From positions 280,877-344,876 of the forward strand of contig NZ_FOLN01000006.1 of NCBI RefSeq assembly GCF_900112395.1: 64,000 bases of DNA. The letters run 5' to 3'. The notes under the pieces are model-generated. The model did no database searches. It was given only the letters and a program-made list of their open reading frames with translations, and had not been told where the DNA came from. Position 1 is the first letter of the stretch; the number at the start of each line of letters is the position of its first letter. Source of the stretch: Algibacter lectus. Its GTDB lineage: Bacteria > Bacteroidota > Bacteroidia > Flavobacteriales > Flavobacteriaceae. This document shows, piece by piece, positions 1 to 9,644 of the stretch. A program made the translations under genes and the position numbers.

Positions 1-90
1 GGTTAGTTTTTTTTTGTTAAAGATAATATTTCATCAAAACCGAGCTTGATTGAAAATTATAACTTTTTGTTAATTAACCAGCCGAAATTG

Positions 91-167
91 CGTTAACGAT
101 TGAACGGCCTGTTTAAGCTCCCCGACCAGCGGAAGGGAGCGAGTAGTGAAAGCGTGTTAAAACGCCC
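91..167. repeat. Dispersed palindromic repeat, copy 1
   Basis: An approximately 77-bp GC-richer segment that recurs at 22573-22658. The shared core holds GAACGGC, GTTT, AGCTCCCCGACCA, GGAAGGGAGCGAGTAGTGA and TAGCC/AAGCG. GCTCCC and GGGAGC can form an inner hairpin, and GCGTTAA with TTAAAACGC forms an imperfect outer stem. It lies just downstream of the PPK2 gene, the usual place for an intergenic repeat of this kind. No coding potential is seen. Whether it is transcribed or mobile is unknown. Confidence 0.7.
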
Positions 168-175
168 AAAACCTT

Positions 176-1042
176 TTACTCATTAGCTAACTGAGCTTTA
201 TAACTCTCTAAATTAGCCTTAATTTTATCGTTTAATTCTGGCTCTGTGATATCGGTATATTTAATTAAATTATCGTGTAAAATTTTCGCGACCAATAAGC
301 GCGCTGTTGGTTTATCGTCGGCAGGAATAGTGTACCAAGGCGCGTGTGACTTAGAGGTTCTATTTATGGCATCTTGATAGCAGTCTTGGTATTTGTCCCA
401 CAACTTACGTTCTTTAAGATCATCGGGCGAGAATTTCCAGTTTTTTTCAGGCTTATCTAAACGGCGCAATAATCGGCTTTTTTGCTCTTCTTTAGATAAG
501 TTTAAAAAGAACTTAAATATTATGGTACCGTTATCGGCTAGGTGTTTTTCGAAGTTATTAATTTGCTCGAAACGCTTATCCCAAAAGGCTTCATTTACAT
601 CGTCTACGGTTTCTATTCCAGGAATATTTTCACCCAAAATATATTCGGGATGCACTCGAGTTACCAATACATTTTCGTAATGTGTGCGGTTAAAAACACC
701 AAATTTACCACGTTGTGGAAGTACTAAATAATGACGCCATAAATAATCGTGACCGCGCTCCAAATCGGTTGGTACTTTAAAACTATGGCATTCTATACCA
801 CGCACATTAAATTCTTTAAAAACTTCGCGCACCAAACTATCTTTTCCTGAGGTATCCATACCTTGTAAACAGACCAAAACCGCGTGTTTATCGTGCGCAT
901 ACATTATGTTTTGCCACTCACCTAGTTTTTTACGAATGCTTTTTAATTCACTTTTAGCATCGTCTATTACCAATTTAGTTTCTAAGTTTTTCAGGGAAAT
1001 ATTTGATGTTACTTTGAATTTATCTATTTCAATATTTTTCAT
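176..1042 (-). CDS. Polyphosphate kinase 2 family protein
   Basis: PPK2 enzymes transfer phosphate between inorganic polyphosphate and nucleotides in the cytoplasm, linking polyphosphate stores to ADP/ATP or GTP pools. The 288-residue length fits a single-domain PPK2. The Walker A-like GMDTSGKDS loop lies near residue 62. The family's lid and core motif, RGKFGVFNRTHYENVLV, follows near residues 111-127, then a conserved RRLDKPEKNWKFSPDDLKER segment. The ATG at 1042 gives the full expected N-terminus. The gene stands alone and is transcribed divergently from the next gene. Nucleotide preference (AMP or ADP) cannot be read from sequence alone. The family call is firm. Confidence 0.92.
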   Translation of the reverse strand: MKNIEIDKFKVTSNISLKNLETKLVIDDAKSELKSIRKKLGEWQNIMYAHDKHAVLVCLQGMDTSGKDSLVREVFKEFNVRGIECHSFKVPTDLERGHDYLWRHYLVLPQRGKFGVFNRTHYENVLVTRVHPEYILGENIPGIETVDDVNEAFWDKRFEQINNFEKHLADNGTIIFKFFLNLSKEEQKSRLLRRLDKPEKNWKFSPDDLKERKLWDKYQDCYQDAINRTSKSHAPWYTIPADDKPTARLLVAKILHDNLIKYTDITEPELNDKIKANLESYKAQLANE

Positions 1043-1243
1043 ATGATAGTATTGCGGAAATTAATTTTTATAAATATAATAAAGAATTTACAAAACCACT
1101 TACTAACCTAATTTAGAAATGGTGAACTGCTCGAATTTTAAGGACAAAACCAAGTATTATCTGTGTTTTCGACAAACTGCACCCTCGACCAAATTGTTTT
1201 TAATACTTTAGCCCATCCAAATCCCTATTAATACCTACTTATT

Positions 1244-1990
1244 ATGAAAACCCTTTTACTCCTACCTATTTTATTTTTAACCTACGCCATGCAGGGCCAA
1301 GGAAATTGCGAAGATGCAAGTGCTTACTTAATTAATTCTTACTCGCATGTTAAGGATGCTTATGACTCTAACAATATTAGCCATTTACAATACTACTCTA
1401 ACCGCTCGGTAGAATCTATAAAATTATCTAAGCAAAATTTAGCAGATTGTAATTGTCAAAAAGCCCTTGATTTAGCTAATCAAGTTTCAGATTTGTTAGT
1501 TCAGGTAGAATCTGCAACGACAAATGAAGATGGCCGATTTTATGTAAAACGCGCCAGAGATTTAAGTAAACAAAGCGTTATTGAAATTGACAAATGTGCC
1601 TACAACAATGCTAATAATATTGAAGTTGAAGAGACTTCAACCGAAAATAATGCCTTAGCCAATTTACAAAAAGAGCAAGAGCAATTAAAGCAACAACAAG
1701 CAGCTTTAAAACTTAAGGAACAAGAAATAAAACAAAAATTAGCCGAGCAACAAACGGAAGCTTTGGCTTTAGAAAAGAAACAACTTATAGGCAAATACAA
1801 ACTAGCAATTAGCTCTACAGTTAAAACTTATAATGAAAGTTTAAAATTGTGTAACAGTAACAATAAGTTAACAGCTACAGATACAGATGTATCTCAAGAA
1901 AGCATGGAAACTATTAAGGCGCACTATATTTCGAGCTTAAAAAAATTAGCTTCAGATTATGTTACGCAGTTAGATTTGTGCTCCAACTAA
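1244..1990 (+). CDS. Secreted protein with a glutamine-rich coiled coil
   Basis: No named family was recognised. The 248-residue product starts with a signal peptide (MKTLLLLPILFLTYAMQGQG), so it is probably periplasmic. Residues about 20-120 hold several cysteines (including a CNCQ motif) and are predicted helical. Residues about 133-175 form a Q/E/K/L-rich heptad region typical of a coiled coil. The C-terminal part is helical and carries two more cysteines. Similar coiled-coil proteins are common in Flavobacteriaceae and have no assigned role. A hairpin with a T run follows the stop, so the gene is probably monocistronic. Confidence 0.75.
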   Translation: MKTLLLLPILFLTYAMQGQGNCEDASAYLINSYSHVKDAYDSNNISHLQYYSNRSVESIKLSKQNLADCNCQKALDLANQVSDLLVQVESATTNEDGRFYVKRARDLSKQSVIEIDKCAYNNANNIEVEETSTENNALANLQKEQEQLKQQQAALKLKEQEIKQKLAEQQTEALALEKKQLIGKYKLAISSTVKTYNESLKLCNSNNKLTATDTDVSQESMETIKAHYISSLKKLASDYVTQLDLCSN

Positions 1991-2014
1991 ACCTGTTACT
2001 CCAAACTTAAAACA

Positions 2015-2049
2015 CAGCGCTTCGAATTTATTTTTGAGGCGTTTTTTTA
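2015..2049 (+). terminator. Rho-independent terminator
   Basis: CGCTTC and GAGGCG pair (one G-T wobble) around an A/T-rich loop and are followed by a run of seven T. It lies 25 bp after the stop of the coiled-coil gene, on the same strand. Confidence 0.7.
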
Positions 2050-2187
2050 TAGTCTGAATTGAAATATTTTAGAACTAAATAGATTTAATATATTCTAATC
2101 AGTTATAGAATATATTTGGTTCGAGCCGTAAAAAATAATACTATTGTATAAGCGCAAAACATATTAACCAACAAATACCCCAAAAGC

Positions 2188-3840
2188 ATGTTTACTCAGA
2201 AATTTAAATGGCCTGTTTGCTCCTTAATGTTTCTATTTTCTATATCGTTGTTTTCACAAGGATTAATGCAAGAAAAACACAATTTCACAAGGCAAGATAC
2301 GCTACGCGGAAGTATTACTCCTGAGCGCGAATGGTGGGATCTAACCTATTATCACTTGGACATAAAAGTAGACCCGGAAAATAAATTTATTTCTGGAAAA
2401 AACACTATTCAATATAAAGTATTGAAAGCCGATTCTGTAATGCAAATTGATTTACAATCACCTTTAAAAATAACTAAAGTTGTTCAAGATAACATCGAAC
2501 TTGATGTTAAACATGATGGCAATGCTCACTTTATTAAACTTCAAGAAAACCAAGATTTAAACACTGTAAAAAGTTTAGATGTATATTATGAAGGCAACCC
2601 GAAAGAAGCCGTTAACGCACCTTGGGATGGCGGAATTTCTTGGAAAAAAGACTCGAATGGAAATGATTTTATTGCATCATCTTGCCAAGGTTTAGGCGCT
2701 AGCGTTTGGTGGCCATGTAAAGACCATATGTACGATGAAGTAGACAGTATGCTTATTAGCGTAAACGTGCCAAAAGATTTAATGAATGTATCAAACGGAA
2801 GGTTGAGACTTGAAGAGCGTATTGGAGATACCAAAACATATAGTTGGTTTGTAAAAAACCCTATTAATAACTACGGTGTAAATATAAACATTGGCGATTA
2901 TGCTCATTTTTCTGAAGTTTATGATGGCCAAGGAGGAAACCTAGACATGGATTATTATGTTTTAAAAGATAACCTAGAAAAAGCCAAAGAACAATTTAAA
3001 GACGCGCCAAAAATGATGAAAGCTTTTGAACATTGGTTTGGGCAATATCCTTTTTATGTGGACGGCTACAAACTAGTAGAAGTACCTTATTTAGGCATGG
3101 AACACCAAAGCTCGGTTACTTATGGCAACCAATACAAACCAGGATATTTAGGCCGAGATTTATCGGGAACAGGCTGGGGCTTAAAATTCGATTTTATCAT
3201 TATTCACGAATCGGGACACGAGTGGTTTGCCAATAATATTACGAATAAAGACATTGCCGATATGTGGATCCATGAGAGTTTTACAGCGTATTCGGAAAAT
3301 TTATTTTTAGATTATTACTACGGAAAACAAGCCTCTTCGGAATATGTAGTTGGAACTCGAAACAGCATTAGAAACGACCGCACAATTATTGGAAATTACA
3401 ACGTAAACAAAGAAGGCTCTGGAGACATGTATTACAAAGGTGCCAATATGCTGCACACCTTACGTCAACTCATTGAAGACGATGAAAAATGGAGACAAAT
3501 ATTACGTAAAATGAACGTAACATTCTATCACCAAACAGTAACTACTAAGCAAATTGAAGATTATTTATCTAAAGAATCAGGCATTGATTTAACAGCATTT
3601 TTCAATCAATATTTAAGATCTGTGAAAGTCCCTACTTTAGAATATTCTATTGACAAGAAAACACTAAAATATCGATGGACAAACATTGTTACCAATTTTG
3701 ATATGCCTCTTGAAGTTAAAATAAATGATGAAGACGTTTGGTTAAAACCAACTTCTGAATGGAAAACATTAGACTTTAACTCAAACATTTCAACATTCGA
3801 TGTGGATATTGATTTTTATGTTGAAACCAAGAAACTATAA
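2188..3840 (+). CDS. M1 family zinc metallopeptidase (short form)
   Basis: An aminopeptidase-type zinc protease. The M1 signature HEXXH-X18-E is complete: H340-E341-S-G-H344, then E363 in WIHESF. The upstream exopeptidase motif appears as the variant GMEHQS, where classical members have GAMEN. The 550 residues are shorter than the 850-900 of full M1 aminopeptidases and match the short secreted Bacteroidota type that lacks the C-terminal helical domain. A signal peptide covers about residues 1-25 (LMFLFSISLFSQG). It probably trims peptides in the periplasm or outside the cell. The following YdeI-like gene starts 5 bp after its stop and is probably cotranscribed. Confidence 0.93.
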   Translation: MFTQKFKWPVCSLMFLFSISLFSQGLMQEKHNFTRQDTLRGSITPEREWWDLTYYHLDIKVDPENKFISGKNTIQYKVLKADSVMQIDLQSPLKITKVVQDNIELDVKHDGNAHFIKLQENQDLNTVKSLDVYYEGNPKEAVNAPWDGGISWKKDSNGNDFIASSCQGLGASVWWPCKDHMYDEVDSMLISVNVPKDLMNVSNGRLRLEERIGDTKTYSWFVKNPINNYGVNINIGDYAHFSEVYDGQGGNLDMDYYVLKDNLEKAKEQFKDAPKMMKAFEHWFGQYPFYVDGYKLVEVPYLGMEHQSSVTYGNQYKPGYLGRDLSGTGWGLKFDFIIIHESGHEWFANNITNKDIADMWIHESFTAYSENLFLDYYYGKQASSEYVVGTRNSIRNDRTIIGNYNVNKEGSGDMYYKGANMLHTLRQLIEDDEKWRQILRKMNVTFYHQTVTTKQIEDYLSKESGIDLTAFFNQYLRSVKVPTLEYSIDKKTLKYRWTNIVTNFDMPLEVKINDEDVWLKPTSEWKTLDFNSNISTFDVDIDFYVETKKL

Positions 3841-3845
3841 TACCT

Positions 3846-4418
3846 TTGGAAACTCCAGAACTCTATTTTAAAACAGACACCGCTTGGCGCGAATGGCTAC
3901 ATGAAAACCATAAAGAATTTAAAGGTGTCTATTTGATTTTTTATAAAGTTGAAAATGAACAGCCTTCGATGCGCTGGGAAGAAGCCGTAAAAGTTGCCAT
4001 TTGTTATGGCTGGATAGATTCTACAGTAAAAAGTTTGGGAGATGGAAAACGCAAACAATATTTCTCTCCAAGAAACCAAAAAAGCGTTTGGAGCGCCTTA
4101 AACAAAAAGTATATTAAAACGCTTACTGCAGAAGGATTAATGCATCAGTCTGGATTAGACATTATAAATCTAGGTAAACAAAACGGCAGCTGGACTGCAC
4201 TTGATTCTGTTGAAAAAGGCATTATACCAGATGCTTTAAAAAAAGCCTTTGATGAAAACCCTGAAGCTTTTAAAAATTACGAAAACTTTGCCCCTTCCTA
4301 TAAAAAACATTATTTATTTTGGTTGCATAGCGCTAAACGAGAGGCTACAAAAACAAAGCGCATAACCGAAATTATTCGATTATGCGCTAATAATATCAAA
4401 AGTAGAGATACCTGGTAA
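3846..4418 (+). CDS. YdeI/OmpD-associated family protein
   Basis: A 190-residue cytoplasmic protein of the YdeI/OmpD-associated family. Family hallmarks are the WREWLHENH start, the W-EAV-V-ICYGWIDS core near residues 44-59, FSPR near residue 74, and a basic C-terminus (SAKREATKTKRI). Members are linked to tolerance of bacteriocins or envelope stress in some bacteria, but no biochemical activity is established. The start is a TTG at 3846, directly after the M1 peptidase stop; no upstream ATG fits without overlap. It converges on the next gene with only 14 bp between stops. Confidence 0.82.
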   Translation: METPELYFKTDTAWREWLHENHKEFKGVYLIFYKVENEQPSMRWEEAVKVAICYGWIDSTVKSLGDGKRKQYFSPRNQKSVWSALNKKYIKTLTAEGLMHQSGLDIINLGKQNGSWTALDSVEKGIIPDALKKAFDENPEAFKNYENFAPSYKKHYLFWLHSAKREATKTKRITEIIRLCANNIKSRDTW

Positions 4419-4432
4419 ATTAAGAATTTCTA

Positions 4433-5713
4433 TTAATAAAACAGATTAGATTCCATGGTGTTTTGACTGATAGAACTTGTAAATACTTGCAACATACGTT
4501 TGGCAATACCTGTCCATCCAAAATTACGTCTAGCAAAACGAGCACCTTCCACAGATAGCTCATTTCGCATTTTAGGATATAATAAAGGCATGGCCATCAT
4601 AGCTCCAAATTCTGTAGGTCTATGTGGATCTGCAAATAATGCTTGATTTCCAAAATCTATTAAATCGTATAAGCCACCATGCACAGTTACCACACTCGGT
4701 GTTCCACACGCCATAGCTTCAATGGCTACCATACCAAAAGGTTCATAACGTGAAGGCATTACAAAAATATTAGCTGCGCGATAGACGTTGGCTAAGTCTT
4801 CATCAGCGATATAATTTTTCCATGTTATTCTATCTAAAACCCCTAATTCCTTAGCTAATTTTTTTAAACCTGCAACACCTTTATCATCTTGCTCAGACTG
4901 GTCACCACCAATGGCTGCGACTAATCGTGCTTCTGGACAAAGCTCAAAAACTGTTGGGAGCGCTCTAATTAATAAATCGTAACCCTTATTATGCGCCATT
5001 CTACCTAAAGCAAGAATATCGGTAGGTTGTATATCGTATTTTGCTCTAATTTTATCATTCTCTTTGGAAGGCACTGGGTAAAAACGATTTTCATCAATAC
5101 CAGGAGGAATCATGGTGCAATTTTTAGACAGCACATCGTATTGTTGAGTCAATAAATCGACTTGAGGCAAAGTAGTTGCCACAATATGGTTGCACATTTG
5201 GTAAACAAAATATTCTTTTCTAATGCGCTCTTTAAAACGATAAGTCTTTTCCATTTCCTTTTCGTCCATATCGCTTCCCATACTGTGCTGTTTCCACCAA
5301 CCTAAAGAATGCGGTGTATGTACGTGAGATATGCCCAATTCTTCAGCTATTTTTTGACCTGCCCAACCGGCATCCCAGTAATGCGAATACACGACATCAT
5401 ATTTTTTATTCTCTTTTTTTATGGCAGCCAAAGTATTTGTTACAAAAGCTTTAAGGTGGTCGTGCATATCTTCTTTCCTAATAAATTTTTTACCTCCAAA
5501 AGGAATTCGCCAAACACTATAATTTTCATGAACATTATCGTACTCCGGTTGATCTTCGAATTGACGTGTTACCAAATCTACCCGCTTACCTAACCGACTA
5601 AAACGTTCTGCAAGTTCCAAAACATAAACTACTTGCCCTCCTGTATCAGGCTTACCAAGTTCTGGATTTGCTCCTACATATCCATGTAAAGAGATCATTA
5701 ATATTGATTTCAT
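4433..5713 (-). CDS. GT4 glycosyltransferase, sucrose-phosphate-synthase-like
   Basis: A two-domain GT-B enzyme of 426 residues. The N-terminal HGYVGANPELGKPDTGGQ motif and the following VVYVLELAERF are characteristic of sucrose-phosphate synthase, sucrose synthase and mannosylfructose-phosphate synthase. HTPHSLGWWK lies near residue 133. The C-terminal nucleotide-sugar site has the retaining E-X7-E form in EPFGMVAIEA. It probably builds a sugar-phosphate or disaccharide-phosphate from a nucleotide sugar. The HAD/glycosidase fusion gene lies 19 bp upstream on the same strand, so the phosphatase step may follow directly. Acceptor and product are not determined; sucrose-6-phosphate is the simplest guess. 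Confidence 0.85.
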   Translation of the reverse strand: MKSILMISLHGYVGANPELGKPDTGGQVVYVLELAERFSRLGKRVDLVTRQFEDQPEYDNVHENYSVWRIPFGGKKFIRKEDMHDHLKAFVTNTLAAIKKENKKYDVVYSHYWDAGWAGQKIAEELGISHVHTPHSLGWWKQHSMGSDMDEKEMEKTYRFKERIRKEYFVYQMCNHIVATTLPQVDLLTQQYDVLSKNCTMIPPGIDENRFYPVPSKENDKIRAKYDIQPTDILALGRMAHNKGYDLLIRALPTVFELCPEARLVAAIGGDQSEQDDKGVAGLKKLAKELGVLDRITWKNYIADEDLANVYRAANIFVMPSRYEPFGMVAIEAMACGTPSVVTVHGGLYDLIDFGNQALFADPHRPTEFGAMMAMPLLYPKMRNELSVEGARFARRNFGWTGIAKRMLQVFTSSISQNTMESNLFY

Positions 5714-5732
5714 AGTTTTATAGTTTGTTAAA

Positions 5733-7820
5733 TTATTTCTTAATTATTTTTAAATCGTGACAAGCCGAAATATACTGTGCAGCAGACCAAGCTTGATAAG
5801 CTTTCCCCATAGCTTTTCCGGTGATACCATGTGCCCATTCATTAAACTCCCACTCATCATTTAAACCTTCCTGATTTATTAATGCCAGCTTATGCAACTC
5901 AGAAATAGCCATATCTCTAAAACCAAGTTTCCCGATAAACTTCACCCAAAAACCACCTACAAAAGGCCAAATACCCCCGTTGTGATAATGGTTTGGTAAA
6001 TTCAATAAATTAACGGTGTAATAGGGTTTCCAATCTGGATCTCCTGGTGTTACAACCGGATACACATTAGATACCGGAAAAGGATCGTTAACCCCTACGC
6101 CTAACATAAATTTAAAGGTTTGATGCGCTTTTTCTGCATCGACTGTACCAAACAAAAAGGCGAGCACGTTTCCGAAAACATCACAACGCCAACTAAAATC
6201 GAATGGAGTAGTTTGTTGAATTAAATACGGGGTATCACCTAGTGTAAACTGACGCTCTGCGAATGACACCGTTTGAAATAATTTCTGTTGGGTAGATGGC
6301 CAGAAATTCTGTAAAATTTCCTTTTTAATAACTTGAGACCAACGGATGTATTCTCCAGCTTCATCATAATCGCCGAGCATTTCTAACATTCTACCAAAAC
6401 ACACATTAGAGCGATACCAAAGAATTTCATCATATAAAATATTGTAGCTTCCGCCAAATAAATCCGTCCAATCTCCGGCCTCAGGAATTTCTAATAAAGC
6501 ATCATTATTACTATCGTGCGCACCAAGCCAACGCATGGTTTCTTTAATATCTCCAATATATTTACGTAAAAACTTAATATCTTTTGTAACGTTTACATAT
6601 TCGTAAAATGCAATTACAACCCATATACCGCTATCTATAGAGCAAATACCACCTACTCCAGAATAATCGGGTTGCTTATCTTTTAAACGTACGTTAGAAG
6701 GGATTTGTCCGTTTCTCGAGCTATTCTCAATTAATGTTACTAAAGTCTGCCGTTGACATTTATGTATCTCTTCATCATCAACTAAAGACAAAGAACCAAT
6801 TACTGTAATGGCGCCATCTCTGGCCCAAACACTATGGTAGTTTTCATCGGTTCCATGGGTAATATTATCTTCAATAGAGCATGCGGAAAACCCAAGAGGT
6901 GTTATATTTTTCTTTAGAGCAATAATGGCTTTCTCGTAGCCTTCTAAAATAAGATCTAGTTTTTCTTTATCATCTTCGGAAGCAATACTATTTAATTCCT
7001 GTTGAATAATATAATCTTCGGTATGGTCTGTATTGCTTGATACAATAGCCTCTTCGGGCAGAATACCATAATACACTAAACCTTCTATAACTCCATCTCC
7101 ACAATCTTTTTCTGCATGGTAGATTTGACGGTATTTGGTATATTTATAAAGTTCTTCGTGAGCATTCGCTACCACGATTCCTTTAATATCTTCCATATCG
7201 AACATAGCAGAATCGTTACCACTATCTCCAGCAACTAAAGCATTCGAAGCTTTTAAATTTAGTTTTCGTAGAAGCCATTGTAACGCATTTCCTTTATTGG
7301 CCCACTTAGGAAGAATATCTAGAAATTGCTCTTGAGAATATACCACGTTAATATCCATATTGGCTCTAACAAAAGTATTTTCAATCTCGGTAATAACAGC
7401 TTCTGTAGCATTGTGAAAATAATAACTACGCTTATAATCATGCTGATATTTACTTGGTTGTTCGTTTATTGGGCCGTCGATATTTTGTATAATATCTTCT
7501 ACCAATTTTAAATCCCAACCATCGTCTAAAACGTCATTAAATTCCTTAACAACACATTTTTTATTGTAATCATAAATATGAGTACCTACACCAGAAATAA
7601 TATAATCGGGCTCTGGCAATGTCCCTTTTTCTATTAAATGAATAACATCATCAACCAAACGCCCCGTATTGTATGCAAGTAAAACACCTTGTTCTGGCTT
7701 GTGTTTTTTCCATACTTTCCGAAAGTTACTTTTATGAGTATTAAAATCTATAAGCGTGTTATCTATATCAAAAGATAATAAATTGATATCATGTTGAATT
7801 TCACTATTAGGTTTTTCCAT
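5733..7820 (-). CDS. HAD phosphatase fused to six-hairpin glycoside hydrolase
   Basis: A 695-residue fusion. Residues about 1-250 form a HAD-IIB phosphatase of the sucrose-phosphatase type: DIDNTLIDF is motif I and GDSGNDSAMFDM is the magnesium-binding motif. Residues about 290-690 form an (alpha/alpha)6 glycosidase resembling the C-terminal domain of amylo-1,6-glucosidases and neutral invertases. Visible motifs are VWARDG, IDSGIWVV, EIPEAGDWTDLFGGSYN and NHYHNGGIWPFVGGFW. It is first in a two-gene unit with the GT4 gene. Encoding a phosphatase and a hydrolase in one chain beside a synthase is unusual and points to a disaccharide made and recycled in the cell. The substrate is an inference. 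Confidence 0.82.
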   Translation of the reverse strand: MEKPNSEIQHDINLLSFDIDNTLIDFNTHKSNFRKVWKKHKPEQGVLLAYNTGRLVDDVIHLIEKGTLPEPDYIISGVGTHIYDYNKKCVVKEFNDVLDDGWDLKLVEDIIQNIDGPINEQPSKYQHDYKRSYYFHNATEAVITEIENTFVRANMDINVVYSQEQFLDILPKWANKGNALQWLLRKLNLKASNALVAGDSGNDSAMFDMEDIKGIVVANAHEELYKYTKYRQIYHAEKDCGDGVIEGLVYYGILPEEAIVSSNTDHTEDYIIQQELNSIASEDDKEKLDLILEGYEKAIIALKKNITPLGFSACSIEDNITHGTDENYHSVWARDGAITVIGSLSLVDDEEIHKCQRQTLVTLIENSSRNGQIPSNVRLKDKQPDYSGVGGICSIDSGIWVVIAFYEYVNVTKDIKFLRKYIGDIKETMRWLGAHDSNNDALLEIPEAGDWTDLFGGSYNILYDEILWYRSNVCFGRMLEMLGDYDEAGEYIRWSQVIKKEILQNFWPSTQQKLFQTVSFAERQFTLGDTPYLIQQTTPFDFSWRCDVFGNVLAFLFGTVDAEKAHQTFKFMLGVGVNDPFPVSNVYPVVTPGDPDWKPYYTVNLLNLPNHYHNGGIWPFVGGFWVKFIGKLGFRDMAISELHKLALINQEGLNDEWEFNEWAHGITGKAMGKAYQAWSAAQYISACHDLKIIKK

Positions 7821-8013
7821 AAAATCTTTAAAATTTATCGATTATTGTCAATTTTTACTCTGTTTTGAGTATAAACTAACGATTTTTCGTTAAAAAACCA
7901 AAGAAAACGGATTAAACCAAAAGTGTTTTCCTTATATGGGAAATAGAAAGATAAAGACTACGAAATATTAAAAACAGTACTATAATTTTTGAGTATATGA
8001 TAATTGGTGAACC
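7821..8013 (-). promoter_or_regulatory. Leader region of the GT4/HAD-GH operon
   Basis: About 190 bp upstream of the HAD-GH gene. It contains a small inverted repeat (TTAACGAAAAATCGTTA, near 7880-7896) and A/T-rich DNA. No full TAnnTTTG element was found, so the promoter position is not fixed. Confidence 0.3.
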
Positions 8014-8055
8014 CAAAAAAAGCGATAAGAAAATTTATTTCTTATCGCTTTTTTA
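8014..8055 (-). terminator. Strong terminator of the AAA/VWA operon
   Basis: A nearly perfect hairpin: AAAAAGCGATAAGAAA and TTTCTTATCGCTTTTT around a 5-base loop, with T runs on both strands. It lies about 25 bp past the AAA ATPase stop, so it should end the long minus-strand transcript. Confidence 0.9.
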
Positions 8056-8079
8056 ATTAAAAACTTATTTATCAAGTGA

Positions 8080-9546
8080 TTAAATCCCACTTATAAAACT
8101 TCCATAAGGATCTCTAAATTGAGTGCCTTCGGAAAAACGTTGTTTACTTAATAATTTAAACTCTACTAATGCCCAAAGCACAAACTCTTTCATGAAATAA
8201 GCATCTTCAGGTTTTAAATTAGGTTGATATTCACCAAGTAAATCATCTAAAGGAGAAATGGCATCTAATAAATTAGTATATTCTTTGTTTTTTAAATCGT
8301 CTAACAATTCAAAACCATCCTTTTCATTGAAAAACCATGATACTATATCATCATACGGACTTTCCTCATCTTGCTTTTGAAGTTTACTTATCTTCGGAAA
8401 AAATTCTTCAAAAAGACTCTTTACAGCTTCACCTATAAGATTGTAAGCCACCACAGCAGCACCTTCTTGCTCACCTTCATAAACCAACTCGACCTTACCA
8501 GTTATTGCAGGAATAATACCTGAAAAATCACTTAAACGAACCGTAGTACTATCATCTCCACAAATTAGGGCACGTCTTTCGGCTGTGCTTAATAAATTTT
8601 CGAATGCTGTAATACTTAACCTAGCACTTACACCACTTTTAGCATCTATATATTCACTTTCTCTAGCTTCAAAAACAATTTGCTCCAAAAGGTCTTTAGC
8701 AAAATCAGGAACTTTCACAGCGCTTTTTTGCCCTTCAACTAAATTAGATTCTTGTTCGGTAATACGCCTAGCTGTTTCAATATCTTCGGGATAATGCGTT
8801 AATATTTGCGACCCAATTCTATCTTTTAAAGGCGTTACAATACTCCCTCTATTGGTATAATCTTCTGGGTTTGCAGTAAATAAAAATTGAATATCTAAAG
8901 GTAACCTCAGCTTAAAACCTCTAATTTGAATATCGCCTTCTTGTAGAATATTAAACAGAGCTACTTGTATTCTAGCTTGTAAATCGGGAAGTTCGTTAAT
9001 TACAAAAATACAACGATTTGCTCTCGGAATCATACCATAATGAATCACACGATCGTCGGCATAACTTAACTTTAAATTTGCTGCTTTTATAGGGTCGACG
9101 TCTCCAATAATATCGGCAACCGTAACATCTGGCGTTGCTAATTTTTCAGCAAATCTGTCACTTCTATGTAACCAAGAAATTGGTGTATCGTCTCCCTTTT
9201 CTTTTATTAACTCTACGGCAAATCTTGAAATAGGCTGTAACGGATCGTCATTAATTTCCGAACCTGATACAAACGGAATGTATTCATCTAAAAGATTCAG
9301 CATCAAACGTGCTAAACGTGTTTTTGCTTGTCCGCGTAAACCTAATAAATTAATATTATGCCTTGATAAAATTGCACGCTCTAATTCAGGAATCACGGTA
9401 TTTTCATAACCATGAACCCCTTCGAAAGTGGTTTCTTTATTTTTAATTTTTATGATTAAATTATCTCGCAATTCATCTTTTATTGATTTACTGCTGTAAC
9501 CTGACTTTTTAAGTTCACCTAATGTTTTTATGTTTTCTATTTTCAT
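8080..9546 (-). CDS. MoxR/Mg-chelatase-type AAA+ ATPase
   Basis: A 488-residue AAA+ protein of the MoxR/magnesium-chelatase class. Walker A is GLRGQAKT near residue 70. A Walker B-like hydrophobic segment CIFVINELPDL follows near residues 183-193. Sensor 1 is in LFTANPEDYTNRG, and an arginine-finger region is near LKDRIGSQI. The VWA gene lies 98 bp upstream on the same strand. MoxR-type ATPases paired with VWA proteins act as metal-insertion or assembly chaperones (as in CoxD/CoxE or ChlI/ChlD). The client here is unknown; the nearby cbb3 oxidase makes a respiratory complex an attractive but unproven candidate. Confidence 0.88.
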   Translation of the reverse strand: MKIENIKTLGELKKSGYSSKSIKDELRDNLIIKIKNKETTFEGVHGYENTVIPELERAILSRHNINLLGLRGQAKTRLARLMLNLLDEYIPFVSGSEINDDPLQPISRFAVELIKEKGDDTPISWLHRSDRFAEKLATPDVTVADIIGDVDPIKAANLKLSYADDRVIHYGMIPRANRCIFVINELPDLQARIQVALFNILQEGDIQIRGFKLRLPLDIQFLFTANPEDYTNRGSIVTPLKDRIGSQILTHYPEDIETARRITEQESNLVEGQKSAVKVPDFAKDLLEQIVFEARESEYIDAKSGVSARLSITAFENLLSTAERRALICGDDSTTVRLSDFSGIIPAITGKVELVYEGEQEGAAVVAYNLIGEAVKSLFEEFFPKISKLQKQDEESPYDDIVSWFFNEKDGFELLDDLKNKEYTNLLDAISPLDDLLGEYQPNLKPEDAYFMKEFVLWALVEFKLLSKQRFSEGTQFRDPYGSFISGI

Positions 9547-9644
9547 ATCTTATATTTAGAAAAGAGATTCTAGAATAGAGAAAAAAGACAATACGTAGTC
9601 GTCAACAACTCTCTTTTTCTAATCTCTTTATTCTTTTATCTTTT

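Noticed and set aside
1600..1800. A cysteine-rich 66-codon minus-strand ORF inside the coiled-coil gene.
   Set aside because: The composition mirrors the Q/K-rich repeat of the real gene on the other strand. It is a shadow.
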